From positions 1 through 29,795 of the forward strand of contig JAGVEP010000405.1 in NCBI GenBank assembly GCA_020058145.1: DNA of 29,795 nucleotides. Reading direction: 5' to 3'. Within the stretch, counting starts at the first letter, position 1; each line of letters starts with the position of its first letter. Below, one piece after another: positions 1 through 8,645 of the stretch. Source of the stretch: Phycisphaerae bacterium (GTDB lineage Bacteria > Planctomycetota > Phycisphaerae > UBA1845 > Fen-1342). A model generated the notes under the pieces. The model was not told where the DNA came from and made no database searches. It was given only the letters and a program-made list of their open reading frames with translations. The position numbers and the translations under genes were made by a program.

Positions 1-105
1 CATAATAATTACATGCCTACGCGCCGCGGCGCGAAATCGCCACCAACTCGTTGCCGCAGCGCCACTTACCCTCGATCAGGCCCCGGAACTTCGGCCTAGC
101 GCGGA

Positions 106-1323
106 TTACGCGCCGTCCAGCGCGCCTTGCCGGCGCAAGGCCTCGATCTGCGCCGCTCCAAGCGCCAAGACGTTGGTGAGAATCTCGTCCGTATGTTCGC
201 CCAGCCGTGGAGGAGGCTGGTAGATTGAGGCCGGCGTCTCAGAGTACTTGATTGGGATACCCGTGAGGCGCAGCGTGCCGATCGTCGGGTGCGGCACCTC
301 AGCGAGCATGTCCCGGTGAAGGACCTGCGGGTCCGCGAAGAGCCGCTGCATGTTATTGACCGGCCCGCACGGGATCGAGGCCCCGACGAACAGCTCCAGC
401 CACTCGTCGCAGGTCTTCTGCGCCATGATCTCGGCCACCAGCGGCAGGAGCACTTCCCGGTGCTCGACCCGCCGCGAGTTGCTCGCGAACCGCGGGTCGT
501 CGATCCACTCGCTCCGCTCGACCGCCGCGCAGAAGTTGGCCCAGAGCTTCTGATTGGCCACCGCGATCGCGAGGGGCTGGTCTTTGGTGCGGAAGACCTG
601 GTACGGGATGATCGATTCGTGCTCCGTGCCCCAGCGTGTGGCCTCTTTTCCCGCCACCAGGTAGTTGCTGGCGATGTTGGCCAGACATGCGACCTGAACG
701 TCCAGGAGACTGGCGTCGATGTGCTGCCCGCGCCGGGAACGCTCACGCCAGAGCAAGGCCGCCGTAATCGCCCCCGAGGCGTGGACCCCGGTGAGCACGT
801 CGGTGATCGCCACGCCCACCTTGCACGGTTCACCTCCCGATGGACCGGTGATCCACATGAGCCCGCCGACCGCTGAGAGCACCATGTCGTATCCGGGTCG
901 ATCCCGATAGGGACCATCCTGCCCGTATGCCGTGATCGAGCAATAGACCAGCCGGGGATTGAGTTCGCGCAGCGTTTCGTAGTCCAAACCGAACCGCTGC
1001 GTGAGGCCGGGTGTGAAGTTTTCCACCAGAACGTCGCAGACCCGCGCGAGTTCCTTGACCAGTTCCGCCCCGCGCGGGTTCTTCAGGTCGATCGCGATCG
1101 ACTTCTTGTTGCGGTTGCAGCACAGGTAATAGGCGCTCTCGCCACCGACGAAAGGCGGTCCCCAGGTGCGCGTGTCGTCGCCCGTGCCGGGACGCTCGAC
1201 CTTGATCACCTCGGCGCCCAAGTCCCCCAGCATCATCGTACACCACGGGCCCGCGAGGATCCTGGACAGGTCCAGGACACGAATCCCACTCAGCGGCAAG
1301 TCCTGCGCTGGTCGCTCGGCCAT
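106..1323 (-). CDS. Class III CoA-transferase (CaiB/BaiF family)
   Basis: This 405-residue protein has the normal length for formyl-CoA:oxalate and carnitine CoA-transferases, which move CoA between two carboxylic acids in the cytoplasm through an aspartyl-CoA thioester. Visible family signatures are the N-terminal LPLSGIRVLDLSRILAGPW block, the GAEVIKVERPGTGDDTR segment, and the RPGYDMVLSAVGG segment, whose Asp146 aligns with the catalytic aspartate of formyl-CoA transferase. The start at 1323 is preferred because AAGGAG lies six bases upstream; an in-frame ATG 16 codons earlier has no such site. The gene diverges from the 2-oxoacid oxidoreductase operon, so it may load or unload CoA for the acid handled there, for example an arylacetate. 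The substrate cannot be read from the sequence. Family certain, role inferred. Confidence 0.92.
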   Translation of the reverse strand: MAERPAQDLPLSGIRVLDLSRILAGPWCTMMLGDLGAEVIKVERPGTGDDTRTWGPPFVGGESAYYLCCNRNKKSIAIDLKNPRGAELVKELARVCDVLVENFTPGLTQRFGLDYETLRELNPRLVYCSITAYGQDGPYRDRPGYDMVLSAVGGLMWITGPSGGEPCKVGVAITDVLTGVHASGAITAALLWRERSRRGQHIDASLLDVQVACLANIASNYLVAGKEATRWGTEHESIIPYQVFRTKDQPLAIAVANQKLWANFCAAVERSEWIDDPRFASNSRRVEHREVLLPLVAEIMAQKTCDEWLELFVGASIPCGPVNNMQRLFADPQVLHRDMLAEVPHPTIGTLRLTGIPIKYSETPASIYQPPPRLGEHTDEILTNVLALGAAQIEALRRQGALDGA

Positions 1324-1632
1324 CCTGCGCTCCTTGAGGTCGCGACGACCCTCCGACATGCTGTGTGGCACCGCTCCAGAGCAGTGCCGCCCTGCGTTCG
1401 ACGATCATGATACCGGCGCTGCGGACTCGTTCAACCTCCGGTCGGCCGGCCTTTGTTCAGCACGCCGCGCGCTGACGCGTGGGCCCCCGGGGCCTGACCG
1501 TTGCCGGCAGGCGAGCGGCGGGGGGACGTTGTGCGGCGCGCGTTCATCTGTGGTACTCTCATGTGGCTCGCAACGGCGCCGCGCAGCGGCAGTCCAGTTG
1601 CGTCGCCGCCGGCGACCATCGAGGGACTTGTG
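1324..1632. other. Divergent intergenic region
   Basis: This 309-base stretch separates the minus-strand CoA-transferase from the plus-strand oxidoreductase operon, so it must hold both promoters if they are transcribed from here. The reading frame of the downstream gene stays open back to about 1501, but that part does not resemble the family and the well-placed GAGGGA site marks the start at 1633. I see no convincing -35/-10 pair. A GC-rich near-palindrome, GGCCCCCGGGGCC, lies near 1483-1495. Confidence 0.5.
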
Positions 1633-2757
1633 ATGGGACGAGAGTTCCTTGAAGGTAACGAAGCTATCGCCCGCGGAGCCATGAAGGCCCGCTGTGACTT
1701 CTTCGCCGGCTACCCAATCACCCCGGCCTCGTCGATCCTGCACTATATGTTGGAGCTCGTGCCCGCGATTGGCGGGACGGCCATCCAGGCCGAGGATGAG
1801 ATCGCCTCGATAGGTTTCTGCATTGGGGCGGCCATGGCCGGTCGCAAAGCCATGACCGCCACCAGCGGCCCGGGGATCAGTCTGTACAGCGAGAACATCG
1901 GTTTGGCCCAGATCGGCGAGACGCCTTTGGTCATCGTGAACGTCCAGCGCCAGGGCCCGGCGACCGGCTCCGCGACCAAGGGAGCCGAGGGAGACATTCA
2001 GTTCACGCGCTGGGTCACCTCCGGCGGACTCCCGGTCATCGCCCTCAGCCCGGCCACCGTCGGCGAGGCGTACGAGCTGACCTACCGCGCCTTCAACCTC
2101 GCGGAACAGTACCGCTCGCCCGTCTTTGTCCTCACCAGCAAGGAGATCGGCGTGACGCGCGAGTCGGTGGACCTGGACGCCATCGAGCTTCCGCCGTTGG
2201 TCGAGCGCAAGCGGGTCGGGGATGACGAAGAGTATCTCCCGCACCGCTTCGACCGGCCGGCCGATGTGCCGGCGATGTCGGACTTCGGCGGGGCGCACAT
2301 CGCCCGGTACACGACCTCGACGCACGATCAGGCCGCGTACCTGACGGCCAAGCCTGCGGTCATACAAGAGATGATCGACCATTACACCGCCAAGATCGAC
2401 GCGGTCGCCGATGACATCGCCCTCGTAAAGCGGGACTTCCAGGAGAGTGCTGAAACGCTGATCATCAGCTATGGCATCACCTCGAGGTCGGCCGCGGTGG
2501 CCGTCCGAGAGGCCCGGGCGCGCGGGGCCAGGGTTTCCTCGCTGGTCCTCCAGACGCTCTGGCCGGTTCCGCAGCGAGCCATCCTGGCGGCACTGGACGG
2601 GATCAGGAGGGTTATCGTGCCGGAGATGAACATGGGCCAGTATCGGCTTGAGATCGAGCGACTGGCTCCAACCGGCGTCGCCGTGATCGGCGTGAACAAG
2701 ATGAACACCACGCTGATCTCACCGGCCGAGATCCAGCGCACCGGAGGCTTGCTGTGA
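1633..2757 (+). CDS. 2-oxoacid:ferredoxin oxidoreductase, alpha subunit (KorA/VorB/PadG type)
   Basis: This 374-residue protein is the pyrimidine-binding/transketolase-C subunit of the 2-oxoacid:ferredoxin oxidoreductases, which decarboxylate a 2-oxoacid to an acyl-CoA with ferredoxin as acceptor. The FFAGYPITPASSI motif at residues 23-35 is the family hallmark. The ATSGPGISLYSENIG segment and the C-terminal VIVPEMNMGQ segment also match. The gamma domain that is often fused to the N terminus of KorA-type alpha subunits is absent and sits in the next gene instead. The start at 1633 follows GAGGGA with six bases between. Its stop overlaps the GTG start of the next gene, so the two subunits are translationally coupled. 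The 2-oxoacid may be an arylglyoxylate, given the molybdenum enzyme downstream; branched-chain 2-oxoacids or 2-oxoglutarate remain possible. Confidence 0.9.
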   Translation: MGREFLEGNEAIARGAMKARCDFFAGYPITPASSILHYMLELVPAIGGTAIQAEDEIASIGFCIGAAMAGRKAMTATSGPGISLYSENIGLAQIGETPLVIVNVQRQGPATGSATKGAEGDIQFTRWVTSGGLPVIALSPATVGEAYELTYRAFNLAEQYRSPVFVLTSKEIGVTRESVDLDAIELPPLVERKRVGDDEEYLPHRFDRPADVPAMSDFGGAHIARYTTSTHDQAAYLTAKPAVIQEMIDHYTAKIDAVADDIALVKRDFQESAETLIISYGITSRSAAVAVREARARGARVSSLVLQTLWPVPQRAILAALDGIRRVIVPEMNMGQYRLEIERLAPTGVAVIGVNKMNTTLISPAEIQRTGGLL

Positions 2758-4115
2758 GTACCACCGGAGCCCCTGCAACACCGTGCGCGAGCTACATGAC
2801 CGACAAGCTCGGTCCACTGCCGTTCTGTCCCGGGTGCGGTCACCACGTGGTCGCTAAAGCCCTCGACCAGGCACTGGTGAAGCTGCAACTCGACCCGCAC
2901 AAGGTCGTGATTGTCACCGACATCGGCTGTATCGGCCTGTCGGATCGGTACTTCACCACGAACGCGTTCCACGGGCTGCACGGCCGCGCGGTCACTTACG
3001 CCTGCGGGCTGAAGCTGGCCCGCCCGGAACTGACGGTCATCGCCCTCATGGGCGACGGGGGCTGCGGTATCGGCGGAACGCACGTGCTCAACGTCGCCCG
3101 GCGCAATATCGGTATCACGCTCATCGTGGCCAACAACTTCAACTACGGGATGACCGGCGGGCAGCACTCGGTGACCACGCCCAGCGCCGGGATCACGTCC
3201 ACGACGCCGTGGGGAAACGTGGAAGGCCCCATGGACCTGTGCGGAACCACGATCGCGGCCGGCGCGGCCTGGGTGGCGCGCTGTACGATGTTCGACAAGG
3301 ATCTTGCGGACGTCATGGCTCAGGCTCTGGCGCAGCCGGGCTTCGCGCTGCTGGACGTCTGGGAGCTGTGTACGGCCTACTACGCGCCGCGCAACAGAAT
3401 GAAGAAGAAGGAGCTGGATGACCTGCTGGCCAGTGACGGCCTCAGGCTCGGCGTGCTGGCCGACACGCCGCGTCCGGAGTACAGCGCGCGCTACCGGGCG
3501 GCCTACGAGACCGGCCGAGCGGCGAGCAAACGCAGACCCGCGATTGAGGTACAACACGGCAACTCCGTGCCGCGGCAGACCGGCATCATCATCGCGGGCA
3601 GCGCAGGCCAGAAGATCAGGTCCACCGCGGCACTATTTGCCCAAGCCGGCATGTTCAGCGGCCTTGAGGCCACGCAGAAAGACGACTACCCGATCACGGT
3701 TATGACCGGACACTCGTTAGCTGAGCTCATCTTCAGCCGGCAGCGCATTGACTATACGGCCATCGAAGCGCCCGACTACCTCCTGGTGATCTCCGAGGAC
3801 GGCCTGATCAGCAGTCACGACCGGCTCCAGCGGCTCCCGGACACCTGCACGGTATATGCGGAGCAGTCGCTCGACCTACCGGTAACCAAGGCCAGGGTTG
3901 TTCGCTGTCCCATTGCCCAGGCAGCCGCCCAGGCCGGCAGACGGTCGGTGGCGGTCATCGCGGTGGCCGCGATGCTGCAGGACACCGGGCTATTCCCGTT
4001 GGACGCATTCGCGCGGGCCATCTCGACTTTTCAGGAGGCCAACATCGCCGAGGCTAATCTGAAGGCGCTGAAGGCCGGCGCCGCGCTGGTCAGCGACCGA
4101 CTTTCTGCGGATTGA
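2754..4115 (+). CDS. 2-oxoacid:ferredoxin oxidoreductase, fused beta-gamma subunit
   Basis: This 453-residue protein joins two subunits that are usually separate. Residues 1 to about 230 are the thiamine-diphosphate beta subunit: CPGCGH near the N terminus, TDIGCIG, GDGGCGIGG at 100-108, an NNFNYGMTGGQ segment near 127-137, and a later ELCTAYYAPRN. The four cysteines match the proximal [4Fe-4S] cluster of the family. After a linker, residues from about 275 to 450 form the gamma domain (IIIAGSAGQKIRSTAALFAQAG), where the usual GxGGQG is changed to GSAGQK. It starts with GTG inside the stop of the alpha gene. No 2[4Fe-4S] ferredoxin (delta) subunit is encoded nearby, so electrons probably leave the beta cluster directly to a soluble ferredoxin. 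Family assignment is firm; the substrate is open. Confidence 0.9.
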   Translation: MSTTGAPATPCASYMTDKLGPLPFCPGCGHHVVAKALDQALVKLQLDPHKVVIVTDIGCIGLSDRYFTTNAFHGLHGRAVTYACGLKLARPELTVIALMGDGGCGIGGTHVLNVARRNIGITLIVANNFNYGMTGGQHSVTTPSAGITSTTPWGNVEGPMDLCGTTIAAGAAWVARCTMFDKDLADVMAQALAQPGFALLDVWELCTAYYAPRNRMKKKELDDLLASDGLRLGVLADTPRPEYSARYRAAYETGRAASKRRPAIEVQHGNSVPRQTGIIIAGSAGQKIRSTAALFAQAGMFSGLEATQKDDYPITVMTGHSLAELIFSRQRIDYTAIEAPDYLLVISEDGLISSHDRLQRLPDTCTVYAEQSLDLPVTKARVVRCPIAQAAAQAGRRSVAVIAVAAMLQDTGLFPLDAFARAISTFQEANIAEANLKALKAGAALVSDRLSAD

Positions 4116-4183
4116 CGGCGAGAATCCGCGCGGGATCGAGACGAGCCAGCGATGCAGGGAGTATGCCAAACGGAGAGTCATCC

Positions 4184-4477
4184 ATGCCAGCCAGGCTTGC
4201 CGTTCCGGAGACGATGGTGGATTCCGTCAGCGCTCTTGTCGCGAGCGAGGGGCTGCCGCTGACCGTCGTGGCGGGCGACGACGGTGACGTACAAGTCGTG
4301 GAATCGACGGATCGCCGGCAGAGCACGGCGACGGTGCTGCAGGCCGGTGGGTGGATCGCGTGCAGCACCGCACTCCGGATGGCGGAGACGCTCGGCGTGA
4401 CCGCGGGCGGCCTCGGCAAGCTGCTGGACCACATCGACATCCGGGTCCGCGCGTGTCAGTTGGGTTGCTTTGAATGA
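4184..4477 (+). CDS. Small conserved-looking protein ending in CQLGCF, function unknown
   Basis: This 97-residue protein is placed by its GGAGAG ribosome site six bases before the ATG at 4184. A longer frame from a TTG overlapping the previous stop exists but lacks one. The C-terminal half reads as a short helical unit, with LGVTAGGLGKLLDHIDIRV followed by RACQLGCFE, like a small helix-turn-helix ending in a CxxxC pair. The stop overlaps the ATG of the FdhD fusion (ATGA), so the two are coupled. This context suggests a role in regulating or maturing the molybdenum enzyme. The cysteine pair could bind metal or carry sulfur. I do not recognise a named family with certainty. Confidence 0.75.
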   Translation: MPARLAVPETMVDSVSALVASEGLPLTVVAGDDGDVQVVESTDRRQSTATVLQAGGWIACSTALRMAETLGVTAGGLGKLLDHIDIRVRACQLGCFE

Positions 4478-5724
4478 GCTTGACCTGGGTCATCTGTGGT
4501 GCCGGGCGGCGTGTCGGCAAGACGAGCCTTGCGCAGCGGCTCTGCGGGGTTTTGCCAAACGCGGTCTACGCTAAGCAGGGTTGCGGCACGTGGCGGGCTG
4601 GCAAGCAGCCGAATCTCTTCCGCACAGGCCAGGAACTGGCACTTTTCATGGCCGCGGCGCGAGCGCAGCACGAACACCTCGTGGTGGAATCCAACGAGCT
4701 GGCCCGTGGCGGGGACGGCGACATCATCATCTTTATCGACGGCACGCCGGGATGGACCGACTACCGCCCCGACGTCGATCTGCTGCGCGCGAAGTCGCAC
4801 GTGCAGATCGCCGTGGGTGTTCTGCCAGCTAGCTGGCACGAGGCGCTGCGGCTGAAGGTGCCTTCGCCCGCGCTGCGCGACGCCGTCTGTGCGTTGTTCG
4901 CCGGGTGCGCGGACTGGGCGCGTGTGCCAGACGCGGGGGTCCGCCGGGTGACGCCGGTTCGTTTCTCGGCCGAGGGCGGCCCGTCCGTCGCGGATCCGTG
5001 CGAGGTCGCGGCGGAGGAGCTCATCACTGTGATGATCCAGGGCGTCGGGAACTTCGCGCTACTGTGTACGCCCTGTGATGTGGAGGCGCTGGCAATCGGG
5101 TTTGCGTTCTCGGAGGGTCTGATCGCGTCGCGCGACGACGTGCAGGCCTGCGCCTATCGGCCGAACGAACGCTGCATCGCGTTGCGGCTGGATCCGCCGC
5201 CCCAGGACCCGACGAGCCGGAATCTGATTATGACGAGCTCGTGCGGTCTGTGCGGCAGCCGCAACATCGACCGGCTGCTGGCGAACGCGGTGGTTTGCGG
5301 TGACGAACTCCGTGTTCAGGTGCCGGTGCTGCACGCCACCGTCGCCGAGATGCAGGTGCGCCAGCGGCTTTTTGCGCGGACGGGCGGTACGCACGCCGTG
5401 GGGATTTTCACCGCCGCGGGCGCGATGCTTGCTATCGGCGAGGACATCGGCCGCCACAACGCCTTCGACAAGGCGCTGGGGCAGTGTCTGCTGCAAGGCG
5501 TGCCGACCGCGGGCCACGCCGCCGTACTTTCCGGGCGGGTAAGCGTGGAACTGGTCGCCAAGGCGGCGCGTGCGGGGCTGGAACTCGTCGCGGCCGTCTC
5601 GGCACCGTCTTTTCTGGCGATTCAAGCGGCCGAACGCTGCGGCGTCACACTCTGCGGCTTTGTCCGTGAGGGTCGCGCGACCGTGTACACACACCCGCAC
5701 CGCATCGTCGGCCCCGCGCGGTAA
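4474..5724 (+). CDS. fdhD: P-loop (MobB-like) domain fused to FdhD sulfurtransferase
   Basis: This 416-residue protein has two parts. Residues 1 to about 150 resemble the P-loop GTPase fold of MobB, with GAGRRVGKTS at 9-18 (Lys16; the first Walker glycine is shifted) and an acidic IIIFIDGTPG strand. Residues from about 155 to 416 are FdhD, which passes sulfur from a cysteine desulfurase to the bis-MGD cofactor of formate-dehydrogenase-like enzymes. Seen there are CTPCDVEALAIGFAFSEGLI, the reactive loop SSCGLCGSRNID with Cys257 and Cys260, and GEDIGRHNAFDKALG. It lies just upstream of the molybdopterin oxidoreductase, its likely client. The fusion would couple nucleotide binding or cofactor delivery with sulfuration. 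FdhD identity is firm; MobB-like is a fold-level guess. Confidence 0.9.
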   Translation: MSLTWVICGAGRRVGKTSLAQRLCGVLPNAVYAKQGCGTWRAGKQPNLFRTGQELALFMAAARAQHEHLVVESNELARGGDGDIIIFIDGTPGWTDYRPDVDLLRAKSHVQIAVGVLPASWHEALRLKVPSPALRDAVCALFAGCADWARVPDAGVRRVTPVRFSAEGGPSVADPCEVAAEELITVMIQGVGNFALLCTPCDVEALAIGFAFSEGLIASRDDVQACAYRPNERCIALRLDPPPQDPTSRNLIMTSSCGLCGSRNIDRLLANAVVCGDELRVQVPVLHATVAEMQVRQRLFARTGGTHAVGIFTAAGAMLAIGEDIGRHNAFDKALGQCLLQGVPTAGHAAVLSGRVSVELVAKAARAGLELVAAVSAPSFLAIQAAERCGVTLCGFVREGRATVYTHPHRIVGPAR

Positions 5725-5841
5725 CTACAGCGCGGCAGCGACCGCCGGAAGGGGTCCCTGGACCTCCTGGCTCATCCGGCAGCCCGTTGCCGTGGCAGGG
5801 CCCATGGTCACAGGGACAACGCCGGGGTCGGCTCTTACGCA

Positions 5842-5870
5842 TTGATGAACTTTCCGGCTTGCTGTAAACT
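5842..5870 (+). promoter_or_regulatory. Candidate sigma-70 promoter of the molybdenum oxidoreductase operon
   Basis: TTGATG at 5842-5847 and TAAACT at 5865-5870 are 17 bases apart, each matching four of six consensus positions. Transcription would begin near 5877, giving a leader of about 27 bases that carries the AAAGG site. It lies in a 179-base gap after fdhD, so the oxidoreductase genes could be transcribed independently of the upstream operon. Confidence 0.4.
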
Positions 5871-5903
5871 CGGTTTTTGAGCATTTCAACGAAAGGCGCA
5901 GCG

Positions 5904-8576
5904 ATGATAGCAGCAGAACCTCGGAACGTCAGCGAGGATGTCTGGATCCCGACGAGTTGCGGGCAATGCTACTGCATGTGCGGTATCAAAGTTCGTCGAC
6001 AAGACGGGATCGTGACGGAGATCGAGGGCAACCCGGATGCGCCGACGGGGCGCGGGAAGATCTGCGTGAAAGGTCTCGCCGCGCCGCAACTGCTCTATGA
6101 TCCGTATCGCGTGAACTACCCGCTGAAGCGGACCAACCCGCAGAAGGGTCTGGGTGTCGATGCGAAGTGGCAGCGCATATCCTGGGAGGAGGCGCTGGAC
6201 ACCGTCATCGCCAAGCTGAAGCAGTGCCAGCAAAAGGATCCGCGGGGTGTCTACTTCCAGGCCACCACGACCCAGGCCGCGGAGATCCGCTTTGGCGTCA
6301 TCGGCTTCATGAAGGCCTTTGGCACGCCGAACTACTGGGTCTCCGGGGGGGGGCTGCACTGCGGCAACGGCGCCCATTTCATGAACGGGATCATGCACGT
6401 GGCCTGGTCGATCATCCCGGACTTTGCGCACTGCAATCTGCCCTTGAACTTCGGCTGCTCCAAGGGCCACGGCGCCGGCCACGTCGCGGTGCAAAACGCG
6501 ACGCAGGCAGCCGATGCCCGCGCCCGTGGCGCCCGGACGATTACCTTCGATCCTTTCCAGAGCGCGCAGGCTTCCAAAGCCCATGAGTGGGTGCCCATCC
6601 GGGTGGGCACCGACGGCGCGCTGGCCCTGGGTCTGGTGAACTGCCTGCTGAATGAACTCGGTGTCTGGGACGCCGAGTACCTGAAATACAAGACCAATGC
6701 ACCCTACCTGATCCGCCCCTCCGACGGCCGGTACATGCGCGACAACGACACCCACAAGCCCTTGGTGTGGGATCTCGTCGACAACCGCCCGAAAGTCCAC
6801 AACGACCCGTCTGTGACGCGCGTCGAGTACGAGGACCAGGCCCACGATGTCGCCCTGCAGGGCCAGTACAAGGTCAACGGCGTAGTGTGCAGCACGGCGT
6901 TTGACCTGCTCAAGGAGCACGTCAAGAAGTACACGCCGCAGTACGTGGCGGAGATCACCTGGGTACCGGCGGCGACCATCCGCCGCGTGGCCAAGGAAAT
7001 CGCCGAGAATGCCGAGATTGGCTGCACCGTCACCATCCAGACCGAGAAAGGCCCGAAGAAGATTCCCAAGCGTCCGATCGCGACCCATTTCTTCCGCGGG
7101 TCGCAGGGCCACGTCAACTCCGGCTGGACGTGTCTGTCCATTGACATGGTCAACCACATCGTCGGCGCGGCCGACACCTACGGAGGCGCGCTGGGGCTGG
7201 GCGCGGCGGTCTGCGGCGGATACGAAAAAACCGGCAAGCCGTACCAGATCCCCTACCCCGATGACGACGGCCTGCTGGTCTGCAAGGCCTGGGTATACGA
7301 CCACGTGCCCTATCCGCTGCGGGTGCCGAAGCCGCCCACGCGGCTCGATCTGCACGATATGTTTCCGACCTCGATTTACAACGCGCTCACCATCACCAGC
7401 CCGAGATGGTTCGACATGTTGGAGCGCTTCAAGATCCCGTACCGGCCGGACATCATGATCAACTTCGGGTCGAACTCGGTCATGACCATGGGAAACGCTG
7501 AGGCGGTCACGGAGAATTTTCTGAAGAAATTCAACTTCGTGCTCTCGTTTCAGCTCTACCTCACGGAGTTCGAGGAGGCGGTCGCCGACATTGTGCTGCC
7601 GGATGCGTGCTTTCTCGAACGCTACACGCCGGCGGTCAGCTTTCCGTCGACCTTTTCCCATCCGCAGGGCGAGGACGACTGGGGCTGGACCATCCGGCAG
7701 CCGGTTATCAAGCCGTTGCACGAACGCCGCGACTTCAACGAGGTCATGCTGGACATTTGCAAGCGGCTCGGCATCCTGCCCAAGTACTACAAGGGGCTGA
7801 ACGACGCCGTGGTCATGCGCTACGGCGGTGCCTTGGACCAGAAGTACAAGCTCTGCGAGGACGGCAGCGTCGAGCATACCTGGCCGGAGGTCACGGACCG
7901 CCTGCTCAAGGACCGCTTCGGTGAGGAGCACGGTCTCGAGCACGTCCGGAAGACAGGCGTCTTCACCTGGCCCAAGCGCAAGGAGGACGTCTACTGGAAG
8001 TGGTTTAACCCCTCGAGGGTACCGATTTACTTCGAGTACTTCATCGATTCCGGCGAGCAGATTGCCAAGCTGTGCGCCGACTTCAACGCCAAGGAGTTCT
8101 TCGACCTCGACTGGTCGCGATTCAAGGCGCTGGCGGACTGGTACCCGTGTCCGAGTCACACCGAGACAAAGCCCGAATACGACATGTACACTTTTTACTG
8201 GCGCGCGGTCATGCACTGTAACTCACTCACGCAGCAAAACCCCTGGCTGGACGAATGCGCGCAGGAAGACCCCTTTGTCTACGCCATCCAGATGCACCGG
8301 AAGACCGCTGAGGAGAAAGGGATCCGGCATGGCGACAAGGTGTGGCTGGAGAACCCCGCGGGCCATCGCGTGAAAGGGTGGGTGGGGCTAACCGAGGGTA
8401 TCGAGCCCCGCCACCTGGCCATCGCCTCCGTCGCCGGCCACTGGGGCGAGTACATGCCCATCGCCAAGGGCAAGGGCACCTTTTTCAATGATCTGGTCGA
8501 AATGGACAAGGAACATACCGATCCACTGACCTTGAACCAGGATATCTGCTGTCGGGTCAAGATCTACAAAGCGTAA
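5904..8576 (+). CDS. Cytoplasmic bis-MGD molybdopterin oxidoreductase, large subunit (PadB-like)
   Basis: This 890-residue protein belongs to the DMSO-reductase superfamily. The N-terminal [4Fe-4S] site is C19-x2-C22-x3-C26-x27-C54. GLHCGNGAHF follows at about 150-160, where Cys153 is a plausible molybdenum ligand, and the molybdopterin-dinucleotide-binding domain occupies the C-terminal third. No twin-arginine signal precedes the cluster, so the subunit should stay in the cytoplasm, unlike PhsA or PsrA. Length, missing signal, and the following ferredoxin and NrfD genes fit phenylacetyl-CoA:acceptor oxidoreductase (PadB), which oxidises the alpha methylene of phenylacetyl-CoA. Acetylene hydratase and transhydroxylase relatives are alternatives. 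The ATG at 5904 with AAAGG seven bases upstream is chosen over a TTG at 5877. Enzyme class is firm; the substrate is inferred. Confidence 0.93.
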   Translation: MIAAEPRNVSEDVWIPTSCGQCYCMCGIKVRRQDGIVTEIEGNPDAPTGRGKICVKGLAAPQLLYDPYRVNYPLKRTNPQKGLGVDAKWQRISWEEALDTVIAKLKQCQQKDPRGVYFQATTTQAAEIRFGVIGFMKAFGTPNYWVSGGGLHCGNGAHFMNGIMHVAWSIIPDFAHCNLPLNFGCSKGHGAGHVAVQNATQAADARARGARTITFDPFQSAQASKAHEWVPIRVGTDGALALGLVNCLLNELGVWDAEYLKYKTNAPYLIRPSDGRYMRDNDTHKPLVWDLVDNRPKVHNDPSVTRVEYEDQAHDVALQGQYKVNGVVCSTAFDLLKEHVKKYTPQYVAEITWVPAATIRRVAKEIAENAEIGCTVTIQTEKGPKKIPKRPIATHFFRGSQGHVNSGWTCLSIDMVNHIVGAADTYGGALGLGAAVCGGYEKTGKPYQIPYPDDDGLLVCKAWVYDHVPYPLRVPKPPTRLDLHDMFPTSIYNALTITSPRWFDMLERFKIPYRPDIMINFGSNSVMTMGNAEAVTENFLKKFNFVLSFQLYLTEFEEAVADIVLPDACFLERYTPAVSFPSTFSHPQGEDDWGWTIRQPVIKPLHERRDFNEVMLDICKRLGILPKYYKGLNDAVVMRYGGALDQKYKLCEDGSVEHTWPEVTDRLLKDRFGEEHGLEHVRKTGVFTWPKRKEDVYWKWFNPSRVPIYFEYFIDSGEQIAKLCADFNAKEFFDLDWSRFKALADWYPCPSHTETKPEYDMYTFYWRAVMHCNSLTQQNPWLDECAQEDPFVYAIQMHRKTAEEKGIRHGDKVWLENPAGHRVKGWVGLTEGIEPRHLAIASVAGHWGEYMPIAKGKGTFFNDLVEMDKEHTDPLTLNQDICCRVKIYKA

Positions 8577-8645
8577 GACAGAGGGTCGCGCTGGACTGCC
8601 CTTTCGCTTTCCTCCGCTGCTAAAACCTCTGTTGGAGGCCGCAAC

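Noticed and set aside
5886..8216. Very long minus-strand open frame opposite the molybdenum subunit
   Set aside because: It has no domain or motif and is the expected shadow of a long high-GC gene with strong codon bias; the plus-strand frame has clear family features.
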